Both the position numbers and the translations under genes were made by a program. The notes beneath the pieces were generated by a model. The model was given only the letters and a program-made list of their open reading frames with translations. It did not search any database and was not told the origin of the DNA. Below, in pieces: positions 16,546 through 25,385 of a stretch of DNA of 64,000 nt; position 1 is the first letter of the stretch, and the number at the start of each line of letters is the position of its first letter. The stretch is taken from positions 620,001 through 684,000 of the forward strand of contig CP053915.1 of assembly GCA_021496925.1 (NCBI GenBank), given 5' to 3'. This DNA comes from Acidovorax sp. YS12. Lineage in GTDB: Bacteria > Pseudomonadota > Gammaproteobacteria > Burkholderiales > Burkholderiaceae_C.

Positions 16546-17751
16546 CTACATCGCCATTACCCAACCCGCCAATCCGGCCAGCAGCACGACGAGGACTGGA
16601 GAGACATGCCCATAGACCAACAGCCCAAAGGCGGCGAGCGCCAGCCCGAAATCCGCCCGGCCATGAATGGCACTGGTCCACACTGGGTCGTACAGGGCCG
16701 AGAGCAGGATGCCGACCACGCCGGCGTTGATGCCCGCCATCGTGGTTTGGATGCCCTCGCGGTGGCGAAGACTCTCCCAGAACGGCAGCGCACCGACGAG
16801 CACAAGGAATGCCGGCAGGAAGATGACGCCGAGCAACACCAATCCGCCGCTCCAGCCGCTCAGCGGTCCTTCTGCGATGGCGCCGAGATAGGCCGCGAAC
16901 GTGAACAGCGGCCCCGGCACAGCTTGGGCTGCACCATAGCCCGCAAGGAAATCGGCATTGCTCACAGCGCCGCTGGGCACGACCGTTGCCTGTAACAACG
17001 GCAGCACAACGTGGCCCCCACCAAAGACAAGCGCGCCGGAACGGTAGACGCCTTCGAGCAAAGCCAGCGTGGACGAGCCGCTGGCCGCTGCCCACAGCGG
17101 CAGCGCGATGAGCGGCGCCGCGAACAGCAGCAAGGCCGCGATACCGAGCTTGCGCGTGACGGGATAGGCATGGGCCTGGCCGCCAGCGGGTTGCATGATC
17201 TTCAATCCCCATCGACCCACCAGGCCGGCGACAACGATGGCGGCGACCTGGCCTGCGGCCGATGGCAGGAACAAGGTCATCAGTGCTGCCAGGAGCGCCA
17301 ACGCGGCGCGTGGACGATCGGGGCAGAGCGACCGGGCCATGCCCCACACGGCCTGCGCCACGATGGCCACGGCCGCGACCTTGAGCCCATGTACCCAGCC
17401 CGATTCAGCCAGGCCCTGGTACTGGGCGATGCCAAAGGCGAACAGGATCAGCGCGATGGCCGACGGCAAGGTGAAACCCGCCCAGGCAGCCAGCAGCCCC
17501 GGCCAGCCCGCGCGTCCCAGGCCCAGCGCCATGCCGACCTGGCTGCTGGCCGGCCCCGGCAGGAACTGGCACAGCGCGACCAGATCGGAGTAGCTGCGGT
17601 CATCCAGCCAACGGCGGCGCTCGACGAACTCCGTGCGGAAATAGCCCAGGTGCGCGATCGGCCCACCGAACGAGGTCAGACCCAGACGCAGGAAGACCAG
17701 AAAGACGCGCCCGGCGCTGTCGCGGTTGTCGGAGTCTCGGGCCAGCGTCAG
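16546..17751 (-). CDS. chrA: Chromate transporter ChrA
   Basis: A full-length (about 401 residues) two-domain chromate efflux protein. Each half carries the CHR signature: GLTSFGGPIAHLGYFR at the N-terminus with LCQFLPGPASSQ, and GALVFGGGHVVLPLL with YGAAQAVPGPLFTFA in the second half. No ATG lies near the conserved start. A strong AGGAGG just inside the end of arsH points to a non-AUG (CTG, 17749-17751) start overlapping the arsH stop; the exact start is uncertain. It is the last gene of the arsenic operon, so chromate export would be switched on with arsenic resistance. Confidence 0.85.
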   Translation of the reverse strand: MTLARDSDNRDSAGRVFLVFLRLGLTSFGGPIAHLGYFRTEFVERRRWLDDRSYSDLVALCQFLPGPASSQVGMALGLGRAGWPGLLAAWAGFTLPSAIALILFAFGIAQYQGLAESGWVHGLKVAAVAIVAQAVWGMARSLCPDRPRAALALLAALMTLFLPSAAGQVAAIVVAGLVGRWGLKIMQPAGGQAHAYPVTRKLGIAALLLFAAPLIALPLWAAASGSSTLALLEGVYRSGALVFGGGHVVLPLLQATVVPSGAVSNADFLAGYGAAQAVPGPLFTFAAYLGAIAEGPLSGWSGGLVLLGVIFLPAFLVLVGALPFWESLRHREGIQTTMAGINAGVVGILLSALYDPVWTSAIHGRADFGLALAAFGLLVYGHVSPVLVVLLAGLAGWVMAM

Positions 17752-18470
17752 ATGGCCTCCTGTCGCATGCGTCTGGACAACGCCTCGGCGCTCTCCTTGC
17801 GTTCGCTGTACCGATCGACCAAGTACGGTGCCACGTCGCGCGTCAGCATCGTGAACTTCATCAGTTCTTCCATCACGTCCACCACGCGGTCGTAGTAGGC
17901 CGAGGGCTTCATGCGTCCGGCCTCGTCGAACTCCTGGTGCGCCTTGGCGACCGAGGACTGGTTCGGGATGGTCAGCATCCGCATCCAGCGGCCCAGCACG
18001 CGCATCTGGTTGACGGCGTTGAACGACTGCGAGCCGCCCGATACCTGCATCACCGCCAGCGTCTTGCCCTGGGTCGGGCGCACCGCGCCGACCGACAGCG
18101 GAATCCAGTCGATTTGGGTCTTCATCAGGCCGGTCATCGCGCCGTGGCGCTCCGGCGAACTCCACACCATGCCCTCGGCCCATTGCACCAGTTCGTGCAG
18201 TTCCTTGACCTTCGGGTGATCGGCCGGCGCATCGTCCACCAGAGGCAGCCCGGACGGATTGAACAATCGGGTCTCGCCGCCCAGCGCCCGCAGGATGCGT
18301 GCGGCTTCTTCGGCTGCGAGGCGGCTGAACGAGCGTTCGCGCAGCGAACCATAGAGCAGCAGGAAGCGCGGCGCGTGCGTGGCCCGTGCCGGCGCGAACA
18401 GATGTTCGGTGTCCGGTTGCTGGAACAGCGCCGTGTCGATGTTCGGCAGGTCGAGACGGGATTCAGACAC
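17748..18470 (-). CDS. arsH: Arsenical resistance flavoprotein ArsH
   Basis: A 240-residue NADPH-dependent flavoprotein. The FMN-binding loop LLYGSLRERSFSR begins at about residue 38, with SPERHGAMTGLMKTQIDWIPL and GGSQSFNAVNQMR further on; both are ArsH hallmarks. ArsH oxidises trivalent methylated or aromatic arsenicals and can reduce other metals such as chromate. It overlaps arsC upstream by 8 bases and is coupled to chrA downstream. Confidence 0.94.
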   Translation of the reverse strand: MSESRLDLPNIDTALFQQPDTEHLFAPARATHAPRFLLLYGSLRERSFSRLAAEEAARILRALGGETRLFNPSGLPLVDDAPADHPKVKELHELVQWAEGMVWSSPERHGAMTGLMKTQIDWIPLSVGAVRPTQGKTLAVMQVSGGSQSFNAVNQMRVLGRWMRMLTIPNQSSVAKAHQEFDEAGRMKPSAYYDRVVDVMEELMKFTMLTRDVAPYLVDRYSERKESAEALSRRMRQEAI

Positions 18471-18885
18471 GGCGACCGTCCTGATCGACCACCGGCTCGC
18501 CGTCTTCCTTGTTGAACGCGCCGCGCTGCGGCTGCGGCAGCAGATCGAGCACGGTTTCCGAGGGCCGACACAGTTTCGTGCCCAGCGGCGTGACCACGAT
18601 CGGCCGGTTGATGAGAATGGGATGCCGGAGCATGAAACCGATCAGGTCGTCATCGCTCCACTTCGGATTGCCCAGGTCGAGTTCGGCATAGGGTGTGCCT
18701 TTCTCGCGCAGCACAGCGCGCAGCGGCACGCCCATCGCGGCGATCAACGCCTGGAGCGTGTCGCGGTCGGGCGGCGTTTTCAGGTACTCGATGATGGTCG
18801 GTTCTTCGCCGCTGTTGCGGATCAGTCCGAGCACGTTGCGCGAGGTGCCGCAGGCGGGGTTGTGGTAGATCGTGATGGTGCTCAT
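18463..18885 (-). CDS. arsC: Arsenate reductase ArsC, glutaredoxin-dependent type
   Basis: A 140-residue reductase of the ArsC/YffB thioredoxin-fold family that converts arsenate to arsenite with glutathione/glutaredoxin. The catalytic Cys is C12 in YHNPACGTSRN; the arginines in RHPILINRPI stabilise the intermediate. The ATG at 18885 gives the standard N-terminus. It sits between the acr3 and arsH genes. A second reductase of an unrelated fold is encoded upstream in the same operon. Confidence 0.95.
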   Translation of the reverse strand: MSTITIYHNPACGTSRNVLGLIRNSGEEPTIIEYLKTPPDRDTLQALIAAMGVPLRAVLREKGTPYAELDLGNPKWSDDDLIGFMLRHPILINRPIVVTPLGTKLCRPSETVLDLLPQPQRGAFNKEDGEPVVDQDGRRV

Positions 18886-18901
18886 GGGATGACCTTGAAG
18901 A

Positions 18902-19978
18902 TTACGAAGCGGTCGCGCGGCGTTCGTACCAGCCACGCGAGCGGTTGACCACGCGCACCACCAGCAGCATCACCGGCACCTCGATGAGCACGCCGACCAC
19001 TGTTGCGAGTGCTGCGCCGGAATGGAAGCCGAATAGGCTGATCGCGGCGGCCACGGCCAGCTCGAAGAAATTGGATGCGCCGATCAGCGCCGAGGGGCCG
19101 GCGATGCTGTGCTTCTCGCCTACCTTGCGGTTGAGCCAGTACGCCAACCCGGAGTTGAAGAACACTTGGATCAGAATGGGCACGGCCAGCATGGCAATCA
19201 CCAGCGGTTGACGCAGGATGGCTTCGCCTTGGAAGGCGAACAGCAACACCAGCGTCAGCAGCAGCGCCGCGATCGACAGCGGGCCGATGCGTTCCAGTGT
19301 CCGGTCGAACGCGGCTTGGCCCCGGCGCAGCAGCGCACGACGCCAGAGCTGCGCGAGGATGACCGGGATGACGATGTAGAGCACCACCGACACCAGCAGC
19401 GTGTCCCACGGCACCGTAATGGCCGACAGGCCCAGCAGCAGGCCGACGAGCGGCGCGAAGGCAAACACCATGATGGTGTCGTTCAAAGCCACCTGTGAGA
19501 GCGTGAACACCGGATCGCCGCCGGTCAGCCGGCTCCAGACGAACACCATTGCGGTACATGGGGCAGCGGCCAGCAGGATCAGGCCGGCGATGTAGCTGTC
19601 GAGCTGGTCAGCCGGCAGCCAGTCGGCGAAGACCTGACGAATGAAGATCCACGCCAGCAGCGCCATCGAGAACGGCTTGACCGCCCAGTTGACGAACAGG
19701 GTGACGCCGATTCCGCGCCAGTGCTGCCCGACCTGGCCGAGCGCGCCGAAGTCCACTTTCAGTAGCATCGGCACGATCATCACCCAGATCAACAGCCCGA
19801 CCGGCAGGTTGACCTGGGCGATTTCCATGCGGCCGATGGCCTGGAACACGCCCGGCACGAACTGGCCGAGCGCGATGCCGGCAACGATGCACACCGCCAC
19901 CCACAGCGTCAGGTAACGCTCAAAGCCGCTCATTGCGGAGGTGGCCGGCGCGGGGCCGGCGGTATCGGTTGCGGTCAT
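18902..19978 (-). CDS. acr3: Arsenite efflux transporter Acr3
   Basis: A 358-residue inner-membrane arsenite exporter of the BASS/ACR3 family with about ten membrane helices. The essential cysteine lies in the fourth-helix motif AAPCTAMVFVWS (about residue 140), and the acidic helix motif GASNFFELAVA is present near residue 300. It exports As(III) produced by the two reductases encoded on either side. No arsA gene is present, so export depends on the proton gradient alone. Confidence 0.95.
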   Translation of the reverse strand: MTATDTAGPAPATSAMSGFERYLTLWVAVCIVAGIALGQFVPGVFQAIGRMEIAQVNLPVGLLIWVMIVPMLLKVDFGALGQVGQHWRGIGVTLFVNWAVKPFSMALLAWIFIRQVFADWLPADQLDSYIAGLILLAAAPCTAMVFVWSRLTGGDPVFTLSQVALNDTIMVFAFAPLVGLLLGLSAITVPWDTLLVSVVLYIVIPVILAQLWRRALLRRGQAAFDRTLERIGPLSIAALLLTLVLLFAFQGEAILRQPLVIAMLAVPILIQVFFNSGLAYWLNRKVGEKHSIAGPSALIGASNFFELAVAAAISLFGFHSGAALATVVGVLIEVPVMLLVVRVVNRSRGWYERRATAS

Positions 19979-19987
19979 CGGGGGGCC

Positions 19988-20476
19988 TCACTGGCGGCCA
20001 ATGTCGCGCAGCTCGCGCTGCAACGACATGGCATCGAGACGCTGCAATGGCAGCGACAGGAACAGCTCAATGCGCCGACGCAGCGTGATCGCCGCATCGA
20101 GGAACGCTTTGCGCTGCTGTTCCTCGGTGCCTTCGACCGCAACCGGGTCGGGTACGCCCCAATGGGCCGACACGGGCTTGCCCGGCCACAGCGGACACGC
20201 CTCGCCGGCGGCGTTATCGCAGACGGTGAAGATGAAATCGAACACCGGCGCGTCGGGTTTCACGAACTCGTCCCAGCTCTTGCTGCGGTAGCCGGTTGTC
20301 GGCAGGCGCAGCCGCTCCAGCGTGGCAAGCGCCAGCGGGTGAACCTCGCCCTTTGGGTGACTGCCGGCGGAATAGGCATGGAAGCGACCTTGGCCTAGCT
20401 CGTTTAGCAAGCCTTCGGCAAGGATGGAGCGGGCGGAGTTGCCCGTGCAGATGAACAAGGCGTTGTAGGTGGTCAT
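19988..20476 (-). CDS. arsC: Arsenate reductase ArsC, low-molecular-weight phosphatase type
   Basis: A 162-residue arsenate reductase with the tyrosine-phosphatase fold. The P-loop ICTGNSARS holds the nucleophile at C10; the second and third redox cysteines expected from the thioredoxin-linked type are represented by C in FTVCDNAAGEACP. It is the second gene of the operon, downstream of arsR by 4 bases. The start at 20476 omits 16 upstream residues that have no family similarity. Confidence 0.93.
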   Translation of the reverse strand: MTTYNALFICTGNSARSILAEGLLNELGQGRFHAYSAGSHPKGEVHPLALATLERLRLPTTGYRSKSWDEFVKPDAPVFDFIFTVCDNAAGEACPLWPGKPVSAHWGVPDPVAVEGTEEQQRKAFLDAAITLRRRIELFLSLPLQRLDAMSLQRELRDIGRQ

Positions 20477-20480
20477 GGCG

Positions 20481-20807
20481 TCAGCAGTCGCAGCGGGTGG
20501 TTGTGTCGGAAACCTCGCAGACACCGCCTTGGCAGCAGTGCTCGGTCATGTAGCCGAGCAAACCGTTCATCCGGGCGAAGTCGGCGCGGTAGATCAGATT
20601 GCGGCCCTGCTGCTCGATGGTGACGAGCCCGGCATGGGCCAATTCCTTCAAGTGGAAGGACAGGGAGTTACGGGCCACGTCGAGCTGGTCGGCAAGGACG
20701 CTGGGCGTCAGTCCCTCGGGGCCGGCGACCACCAGGGCGCGAAATACGCGCAGCCGCTGGGTGTGAGCCAAGGCACCGAGGGCGGAAACGGCTTGATCTT
20801 CATTCAT
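20481..20807 (-). CDS. arsR: Arsenic-responsive repressor ArsR
   Basis: A 108-residue ArsR/SmtB winged-helix repressor, first gene of the operon. The recognition helix is in VLADQLDVARNSLSFHLKELAHAGLV. It lacks the classic CVC motif of E. coli ArsR; instead cysteines cluster at the C-terminus (C91, C92, C97, C106, C108), as in the ArsR type with a C-terminal three-cysteine As(III) site. Binding of As(III) should release the operator at 20809-20834. Confidence 0.92.
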   Translation of the reverse strand: MNEDQAVSALGALAHTQRLRVFRALVVAGPEGLTPSVLADQLDVARNSLSFHLKELAHAGLVTIEQQGRNLIYRADFARMNGLLGYMTEHCCQGGVCEVSDTTTRCDC

Positions 20808-20808
20808 T

Positions 20809-20834
20809 ATTCGATAATACAACATTTATTGAAT
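20809..20834 (-). promoter_or_regulatory. Operator/promoter of the ars operon
   Basis: An imperfect inverted repeat, ATTCGATAATA (20809-20819) and ATTTATTGAAT (20824-20834), lies directly upstream of arsR in otherwise GC-rich DNA. The position and the ATTCxATAA half-site fit an ArsR operator overlapping the promoter. Confidence 0.6.
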
Positions 20835-20886
20835 CATTGTGCGAGTGAGCAACACACAAAGGCTCATGGCGTCCCGGTGTGCCGCC

Positions 20887-21018
20887 GTCGCGCTGTCGTG
20901 CTGCGCATCGAGCCTCGCTGCGCGAGTCTCGCCCCATTCGGGCTTCCATCGTTCCCTCGCTTCGCTCGGCTGACGCCTCCGGCCCGGCTCGATGATCCGT
21001 GCCTGCGCGCTTCGCTTG
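20887..21018. repeat. About 130-bp direct repeat, first copy
   Basis: This stretch is closely similar to 21897-22026 in the same orientation (shared runs include CGAGCC, GGGCTTCCATCGTTCCCTCG and CCTGCGCGCTTCGCTTG). The two copies flank the 128-residue gene at 21219. The 20835-21218 interval otherwise shows no convincing gene. Confidence 0.8.
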
Positions 21019-21218
21019 CCCAAAGACGGGTGTGTGCAGTGGGCGGGGTGTGGGCGGTCTTGCTGTTCCCTGCACCGTATCACGGCGTTCTCGCCGTCAA
21101 GGGCTGCACGCGCCTTGCGCGCTTGCGTCCTGGCGGCCGTCTGCGACCCCTGACTGCTTGCGCTGCGCCGTGCTGGCGACGGTTCCGGGCAATTCCGCCC
21201 GTGCAACCGGAGATCGTC

Positions 21219-21605
21219 ATGAACGACAAATCGCACGTTTCGCTTGAACAACACGTTTGCCTTGTCTGCGGTACTCGCTTCGACACCGGCGCCGTCCTGC
21301 TGGATCGCCGCCTGCGCGCGAGCATGGAGCGCCACACGGCAACCGGCTGGGGCTTGTGCCCCGAACATCAGAAGCTGTCCGACGATGGCTTTGTCGCGCT
21401 GGTCGAGTGCGACCCGCAGCGCAGCGGCTCACCGGCGGGCGGTGGCCGCGTGAAGCCCGAACAGGCATACCGGACGGGCCGCCTGGCGCACCTCAAGCGC
21501 GAAGCCTTCGCGCAGGTGTTCGACGTGCCGATCGCGGCCGACCAGCCGTGCGTCTTCGTCGAACCCGGCGTGATCGAGCAGTTGCAGACGATGACGGCGA
21601 ACTGA
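21219..21605 (+). CDS. Conserved ICE protein of unknown function
   Basis: A 128-residue soluble protein. Two Cys pairs and a His (CLVCGTRFDTGAVLLDRR and GWGLCPEHQKL) suggest a small metal-binding ribbon. The C-terminal half is rich in charged residues and ends in EQLQTMTAN. Similar proteins occur in conjugative islands of proteobacteria, sometimes labelled ATPase, but no Walker motif is visible here, so I give no function. The ATG follows CGGAG at 9 bases. The gene is isolated between two copies of a 130-bp repeat. Confidence 0.65.
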   Translation: MNDKSHVSLEQHVCLVCGTRFDTGAVLLDRRLRASMERHTATGWGLCPEHQKLSDDGFVALVECDPQRSGSPAGGGRVKPEQAYRTGRLAHLKREAFAQVFDVPIAADQPCVFVEPGVIEQLQTMTAN

Positions 21606-21896
21606 TCGCGCCTGGTGCCATCCGGTGCGCTGCCCTGCGGGGCGGCGCACCTTTTTTTCTGCTGCGCCCTGGTGCCGATGACTTCGCGCCCGCGGCGCTG
21701 CGCGCTGGCGCTTGCACTCCAGGGGAAGTGCCTTTGGCACATCCCCGCCGCGCTTCGCTTGGCGCCCCTACAACACCGCCGCCCCGGCTGCGCCGGCGCG
21801 GCAATACCGATGCCGCAAAGGCTGCTTGTCCACCACAGAAGATCCACGCTGCATCTCCATGACTGCATGGGCGTCCCCGGCCAAAAAGCATGGCCG

Positions 21897-22026
21897 GTCG
21901 CGCTGTCGTGCTTCGCATCGAGCCGCCTGCAGCGTCTCGCCCCCTTCGGGCTTCCATCGTTCCCTCGCTCCGCTCGGCTGACGCCTTCGGCCCGGCTTCC
22001 AGCTTCGGGCCTGCGCGCTTCGCTTG
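21897..22026. repeat. About 130-bp direct repeat, second copy
   Basis: The partner of 20887-21018. It lies in a 762-base interval (21606-22367) in which no gene on either strand is convincing; the open frames there are short, Arg/Pro-rich and lack ribosome sites. Confidence 0.8.
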
Positions 22027-22118
22027 CGTGCGGTCGGCACAAAGGGACGGCCGTTGCCATGTCCAGCCGTCTCCCCTGACTTCATCACCTTACCCGCGAC
22101 CGTAGCCCGCTCCCGTGT

Positions 22119-22195
22119 GCCGTCAAGGCGCGCAGGGCCGTGTCCTCGGCTGCGCCTGCGGGCCGCACCAACCCTGCGCTTGTCTCCTTGACGGC
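22119..22195. other. Nested inverted repeats upstream of the DUF932 gene
   Basis: Outer arms GCCGTCAAGG (22119-22128) and CCTTGACGGC (22186-22195) enclose inner arms GCGCAGGG (22130-22137) and CCCTGCGC (22172-22179). All four arms are perfect. The structure lies about 170 bases before the first gene of the replication/partition block and could be a protein-binding site or a cruciform such as an origin of transfer. Confidence 0.6.
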
Positions 22196-22367
22196 CCCCG
22201 TCCGCGCGCTCCTTTGGCCGCGGGCGATGAACTCAGGAAAGACGGTGGCAACAGGGCCAACCGGGTTCCTCGTGCCGACCGCACCGAACAGCCGAAAGGC
22301 TGGGCTCCGAATCTAGGAATCCGGTGTGCGGTTTGAACAGCAAACCCTTTTCGTCAGGAGAAATGCA

Positions 22368-23195
22368 ATGCAACTCGCATCCCGATTCGCTTCCCGTTCC
22401 CCGTCGCTGCGCAGCGATTACCCGCTGTCCGACGATCAAATCCGCAAGGTCGCGCCGTCCATCTTCGCGGACGCCCCGCACGAAAGCCGTTCCGAACGGT
22501 ACGCCTACATCCCCACCGCCGCCGTGCTGGCAGAACTGCGCAAGGAAGGGTTTGAACCCTTCATGGCAGCGCAAACCCGCGTGCGCCACGACGACCGCCG
22601 CGACTACACCAAGCACATGCTGCGCCTGCGCCACGCCAGCCAGATCAACGGAGCGGAAGCCAATGAAATCGTGCTGTTGAACTCGCATGACGGCACGAGC
22701 AGCTATCAGATGCTGGCCGGAATGTTCCGGTTCGTGTGCAGCAATGGCCTTGTCTGCGGCGACACGGTGGCAGACGTGCGCGTGCCGCACAAAGGCGACG
22801 TGGCCGGTTCCGTCATCGAAGGCGCTTACGAAGTCTTGCGCGGCTTCGACCGTGTGCAGGAATCCCGCGATTCCATGCGCGCCATCACCTTGAACGATGG
22901 CGAATCCGAAGTGTTCGCCCGCGCCGCGCTGGCCCTCAAGTACGACGACCCCGACAAGCCCGCGCCCATCACGGAATCGCAAATCCTGATGCCGCGCCGC
23001 TTTGATGACCGCCGCCCGGACTTGTGGAGCGTGTTCAACCGCACGCAAGAGAACCTGACCCAAGGCGGCCTGCGCGAGCGCAGCGCCAACGGACGCCGCC
23101 AGCAAACCCGCCCGGTGCAGGGCATCGATCAAAACATCCGCCTCAACCGTGCGCTTTGGCTGCTGGCCGACGGCATGCGCCAGTTGAAAGCCTGA
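22368..23195 (+). CDS. DUF932 protein of conjugative elements
   Basis: A 275-residue DUF932 family protein, found in ICEs and large plasmids of proteobacteria; its biochemical role is unknown. The family core GFEPFMAAQTRVRHDDRRDYTKHMLRLRH and MFRFVCSNGLVCGD is visible. It has no membrane segment or signal. The ATG at 22368 lies 7 bases after CAGGAG; a second ATG five bases upstream is out of frame. It heads the block that continues with parB. Confidence 0.85.
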   Translation: MQLASRFASRSPSLRSDYPLSDDQIRKVAPSIFADAPHESRSERYAYIPTAAVLAELRKEGFEPFMAAQTRVRHDDRRDYTKHMLRLRHASQINGAEANEIVLLNSHDGTSSYQMLAGMFRFVCSNGLVCGDTVADVRVPHKGDVAGSVIEGAYEVLRGFDRVQESRDSMRAITLNDGESEVFARAALALKYDDPDKPAPITESQILMPRRFDDRRPDLWSVFNRTQENLTQGGLRERSANGRRQQTRPVQGIDQNIRLNRALWLLADGMRQLKA

Positions 23196-23274
23196 ATCCC
23201 CACGCGGCAGGGGCAGGCAGCAGCCCTTGCCGCTTCTCTCGCTGCTGCATCCCTAACCGCAAGGAGTCATCACC

Positions 23275-25323
23275 ATGAACGCCGTCCTGAAAACCGAAAC
23301 CATCGCCACCGAAACCGCCCCGCCGCTGGAAGTGGCCGACCCGACCAAGAACCTGATTTTGGTTCCGCTCTCGCAGTTGCTGCCGCGCCGCTCCAAGCGC
23401 AACGCGCGGACGACCTCGCGCATGTCCATCCCCGAACTGGCCGCGAGCATTGCCCGCGTCGGCCCGCTGCAAAACCTCGTCGTCATCCTTGCCGCTGATG
23501 GCGAGCATTACGAAGTGGTGGCTGGCGACCGCCGCCTGACCGCCTTGAAGCTGCTGGCGAAGAAGAAGCGCATCCCTGCCGACTACGAAGTGGCGTGCCT
23601 GCTGGTGCCCGACGCTTCGGCCCGTACCGTCAGCCTCGCGGAAAACCTGCTGCGCGAGCAGATGCACCCGGCCGACCAGTTCGAGGCGTTCGCCGCACTG
23701 GTCAAGGAAGGCCGCCCCATCGAAGACATTGCCGCCGACTTCGGCGTGACCCCGCTGGTGGTGCAGCGCCGTCTCAAACTCGCCAACGTCTCGCCGCGCC
23801 TGCTGGCCGACTACCGGGGCGGAGCCGTCACGCTGGAACAGTTGATGGCCCTGACCATCACCGACGACCACGCCGCGCAGGAAAGCGCGTTCTACGGTGC
23901 GCCCGAATGGCAGCGTGGCGCGTCCGCGCTGCGCGAACGCCTGACCGAACGCGAAATCGACGCCACGCATCCGCTGGTGCGCTTCGCCGGGCTGGACGCC
24001 TACACGGCGGCGGGCGGCGGCATCCGCCGCGACCTGTTCGCGGAAGGCGATGCCGGAACCTACCTGACCGACGCCGCGCTGCTGGAAACGCTGGTGCGTG
24101 GCAAGCTGGATGCGCTGGCCGGGGACGTGCGCGCCGAGGGTTGGGCGTGGGTCGAAGCCGTGCCGCACATGAGCTACGCCGAGCGGCAGGCGTTCCAGAA
24201 CGCGCCGCGCCAGCGCCGCGAACCGAACGCCCGCGAAGCCCGCCGCATCGCCTCGCTGCAAACCCGCCTCGACAAGATCGACGCCGAACTGGAAGAAGCC
24301 TACGACGCCGAGGACGAGGACAAGACCGAAGCGCTGGAACCGCGCCGCGAACAGGTTGCCGGGGAACTGCAAGCCGTGGAGGAAGCCTTGCAGGGCTACG
24401 CCCCGGATGTGCGCGCCGTGGCCGGTGCCATCGTCACCCTCGACCGCAGCGGCGAAGCCGTGATTCATCGCGGGCTGCTGCGCGAGGCAGAGGCCAAGGC
24501 GCTGCGCACGCTGGAACGCTTGCGGCAGGGTTTCGGCAGCGCGGAAGGCGAAGCAGGGAACGACGACGAAGGCGAGGACACCGAGCAGCCCAAGGCCGCG
24601 AGCCTGTCCGACCGGCTGGCGCAGCGCTTGAGCGCGCACCGCACCGCCGCGCTGCAAATCGAAGTCGCCCGCCATCCGCAAGTCGCGCTGGCCGCGCTGG
24701 TGCATGGCATGGTGCAGAGCGTCTTGCAGGACAACCACTACGGCCACGACTTGCCGCTGGGCGTGAGCCTGAAAGTGCAAGACCGGCTGGAAGGCATGGC
24801 CCCCGACTGGCCCGAGTCGCCCGCCGCCGTCGCCCTGCGCGAGTTGCAGCAGGTCGCGGGCGAAGCGCTGCCGCAGGACAGCGCCGAACTGTTCGTCGCG
24901 CTGCTGGCGATGGAGCAAGGCGAACTGGTGCGGCTGCTGGCGGTATGCGTAGCGGCGACCGTGGACGTGGTGACGCCTCGCGCCACGGCTCACCAGCCGG
25001 GCGCGGAACTGGCGCAGGCTGTGGGGCTGGACATGGCCGCATGGTGGCAGCCCACCGCAGACGGGTATTTCCAGCATGTGCCGAAGGCCGCGATTCTGGA
25101 AGCCGTGGGCGAGTTCGCACCGTCGCACGCTGCCCGGCTGGCGAAGTTGAAGAAGGCCGACATTGCCAGCGAAGCGGAACGGCTGGCCGATGGTACGGGC
25201 TGGATGCCCGCCATCTTCAACACCGAAGGCCCGGAAGCTGCGCCGCAGGAAACGCAGGCGCAGGACGCCCCGGAGGATGCCGAGGCAATGGCGGATGAAC
25301 CCGCCGAGGCACTGGCCGCTTGA
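23275..25323 (+). CDS. parB: ParB/RepB-family partition-like protein (long ICE type)
   Basis: A 682-residue protein. The N-terminal ParB/Srx domain (PLSQLLPRRSKRNARTT ... EVVAGDRRLTALKLL) holds the arginine-rich patch used for nucleotide binding (VSLAENLLREQMHPADQFEAF), followed by a KorB-like helix-turn-helix (IEDIAADFGVTPLVVQRRLKLA). The long C-terminal part (about 400 residues, with charged coiled-coil character at residues 320-380) is typical of ParB relatives on ICEs. It probably stabilises the excised circle together with the distant parA at 30285, but a role in regulation is also possible. Confidence 0.87.
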   Translation: MNAVLKTETIATETAPPLEVADPTKNLILVPLSQLLPRRSKRNARTTSRMSIPELAASIARVGPLQNLVVILAADGEHYEVVAGDRRLTALKLLAKKKRIPADYEVACLLVPDASARTVSLAENLLREQMHPADQFEAFAALVKEGRPIEDIAADFGVTPLVVQRRLKLANVSPRLLADYRGGAVTLEQLMALTITDDHAAQESAFYGAPEWQRGASALRERLTEREIDATHPLVRFAGLDAYTAAGGGIRRDLFAEGDAGTYLTDAALLETLVRGKLDALAGDVRAEGWAWVEAVPHMSYAERQAFQNAPRQRREPNAREARRIASLQTRLDKIDAELEEAYDAEDEDKTEALEPRREQVAGELQAVEEALQGYAPDVRAVAGAIVTLDRSGEAVIHRGLLREAEAKALRTLERLRQGFGSAEGEAGNDDEGEDTEQPKAASLSDRLAQRLSAHRTAALQIEVARHPQVALAALVHGMVQSVLQDNHYGHDLPLGVSLKVQDRLEGMAPDWPESPAAVALRELQQVAGEALPQDSAELFVALLAMEQGELVRLLAVCVAATVDVVTPRATAHQPGAELAQAVGLDMAAWWQPTADGYFQHVPKAAILEAVGEFAPSHAARLAKLKKADIASEAERLADGTGWMPAIFNTEGPEAAPQETQAQDAPEDAEAMADEPAEALAA

Positions 25324-25338
25324 CCCGCGCCGAAGGCA

Positions 25339-25365
25339 AGCGCCCCGGCACTCGACCGGGGCGCT
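25339..25365 (+). terminator. Hairpin after parB
   Basis: Perfect arms AGCGCCCCGG (25339-25348) and CCGGGGCGCT (25356-25365) with a 7-base loop lie between parB and the next small gene. There is no T-run, so it may attenuate rather than end transcription. Confidence 0.5.
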
Positions 25366-25385
25366 CGCTTGAAGGAGAAGCCCCC

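Noticed and set aside
20469..21605. A single 378-codon gene covering the arsR region to the 128-residue ICE protein
   Set aside because: The first two thirds run antisense to arsR and through the 130-bp repeat; only the part from 21219 has a ribosome site and protein-like composition.
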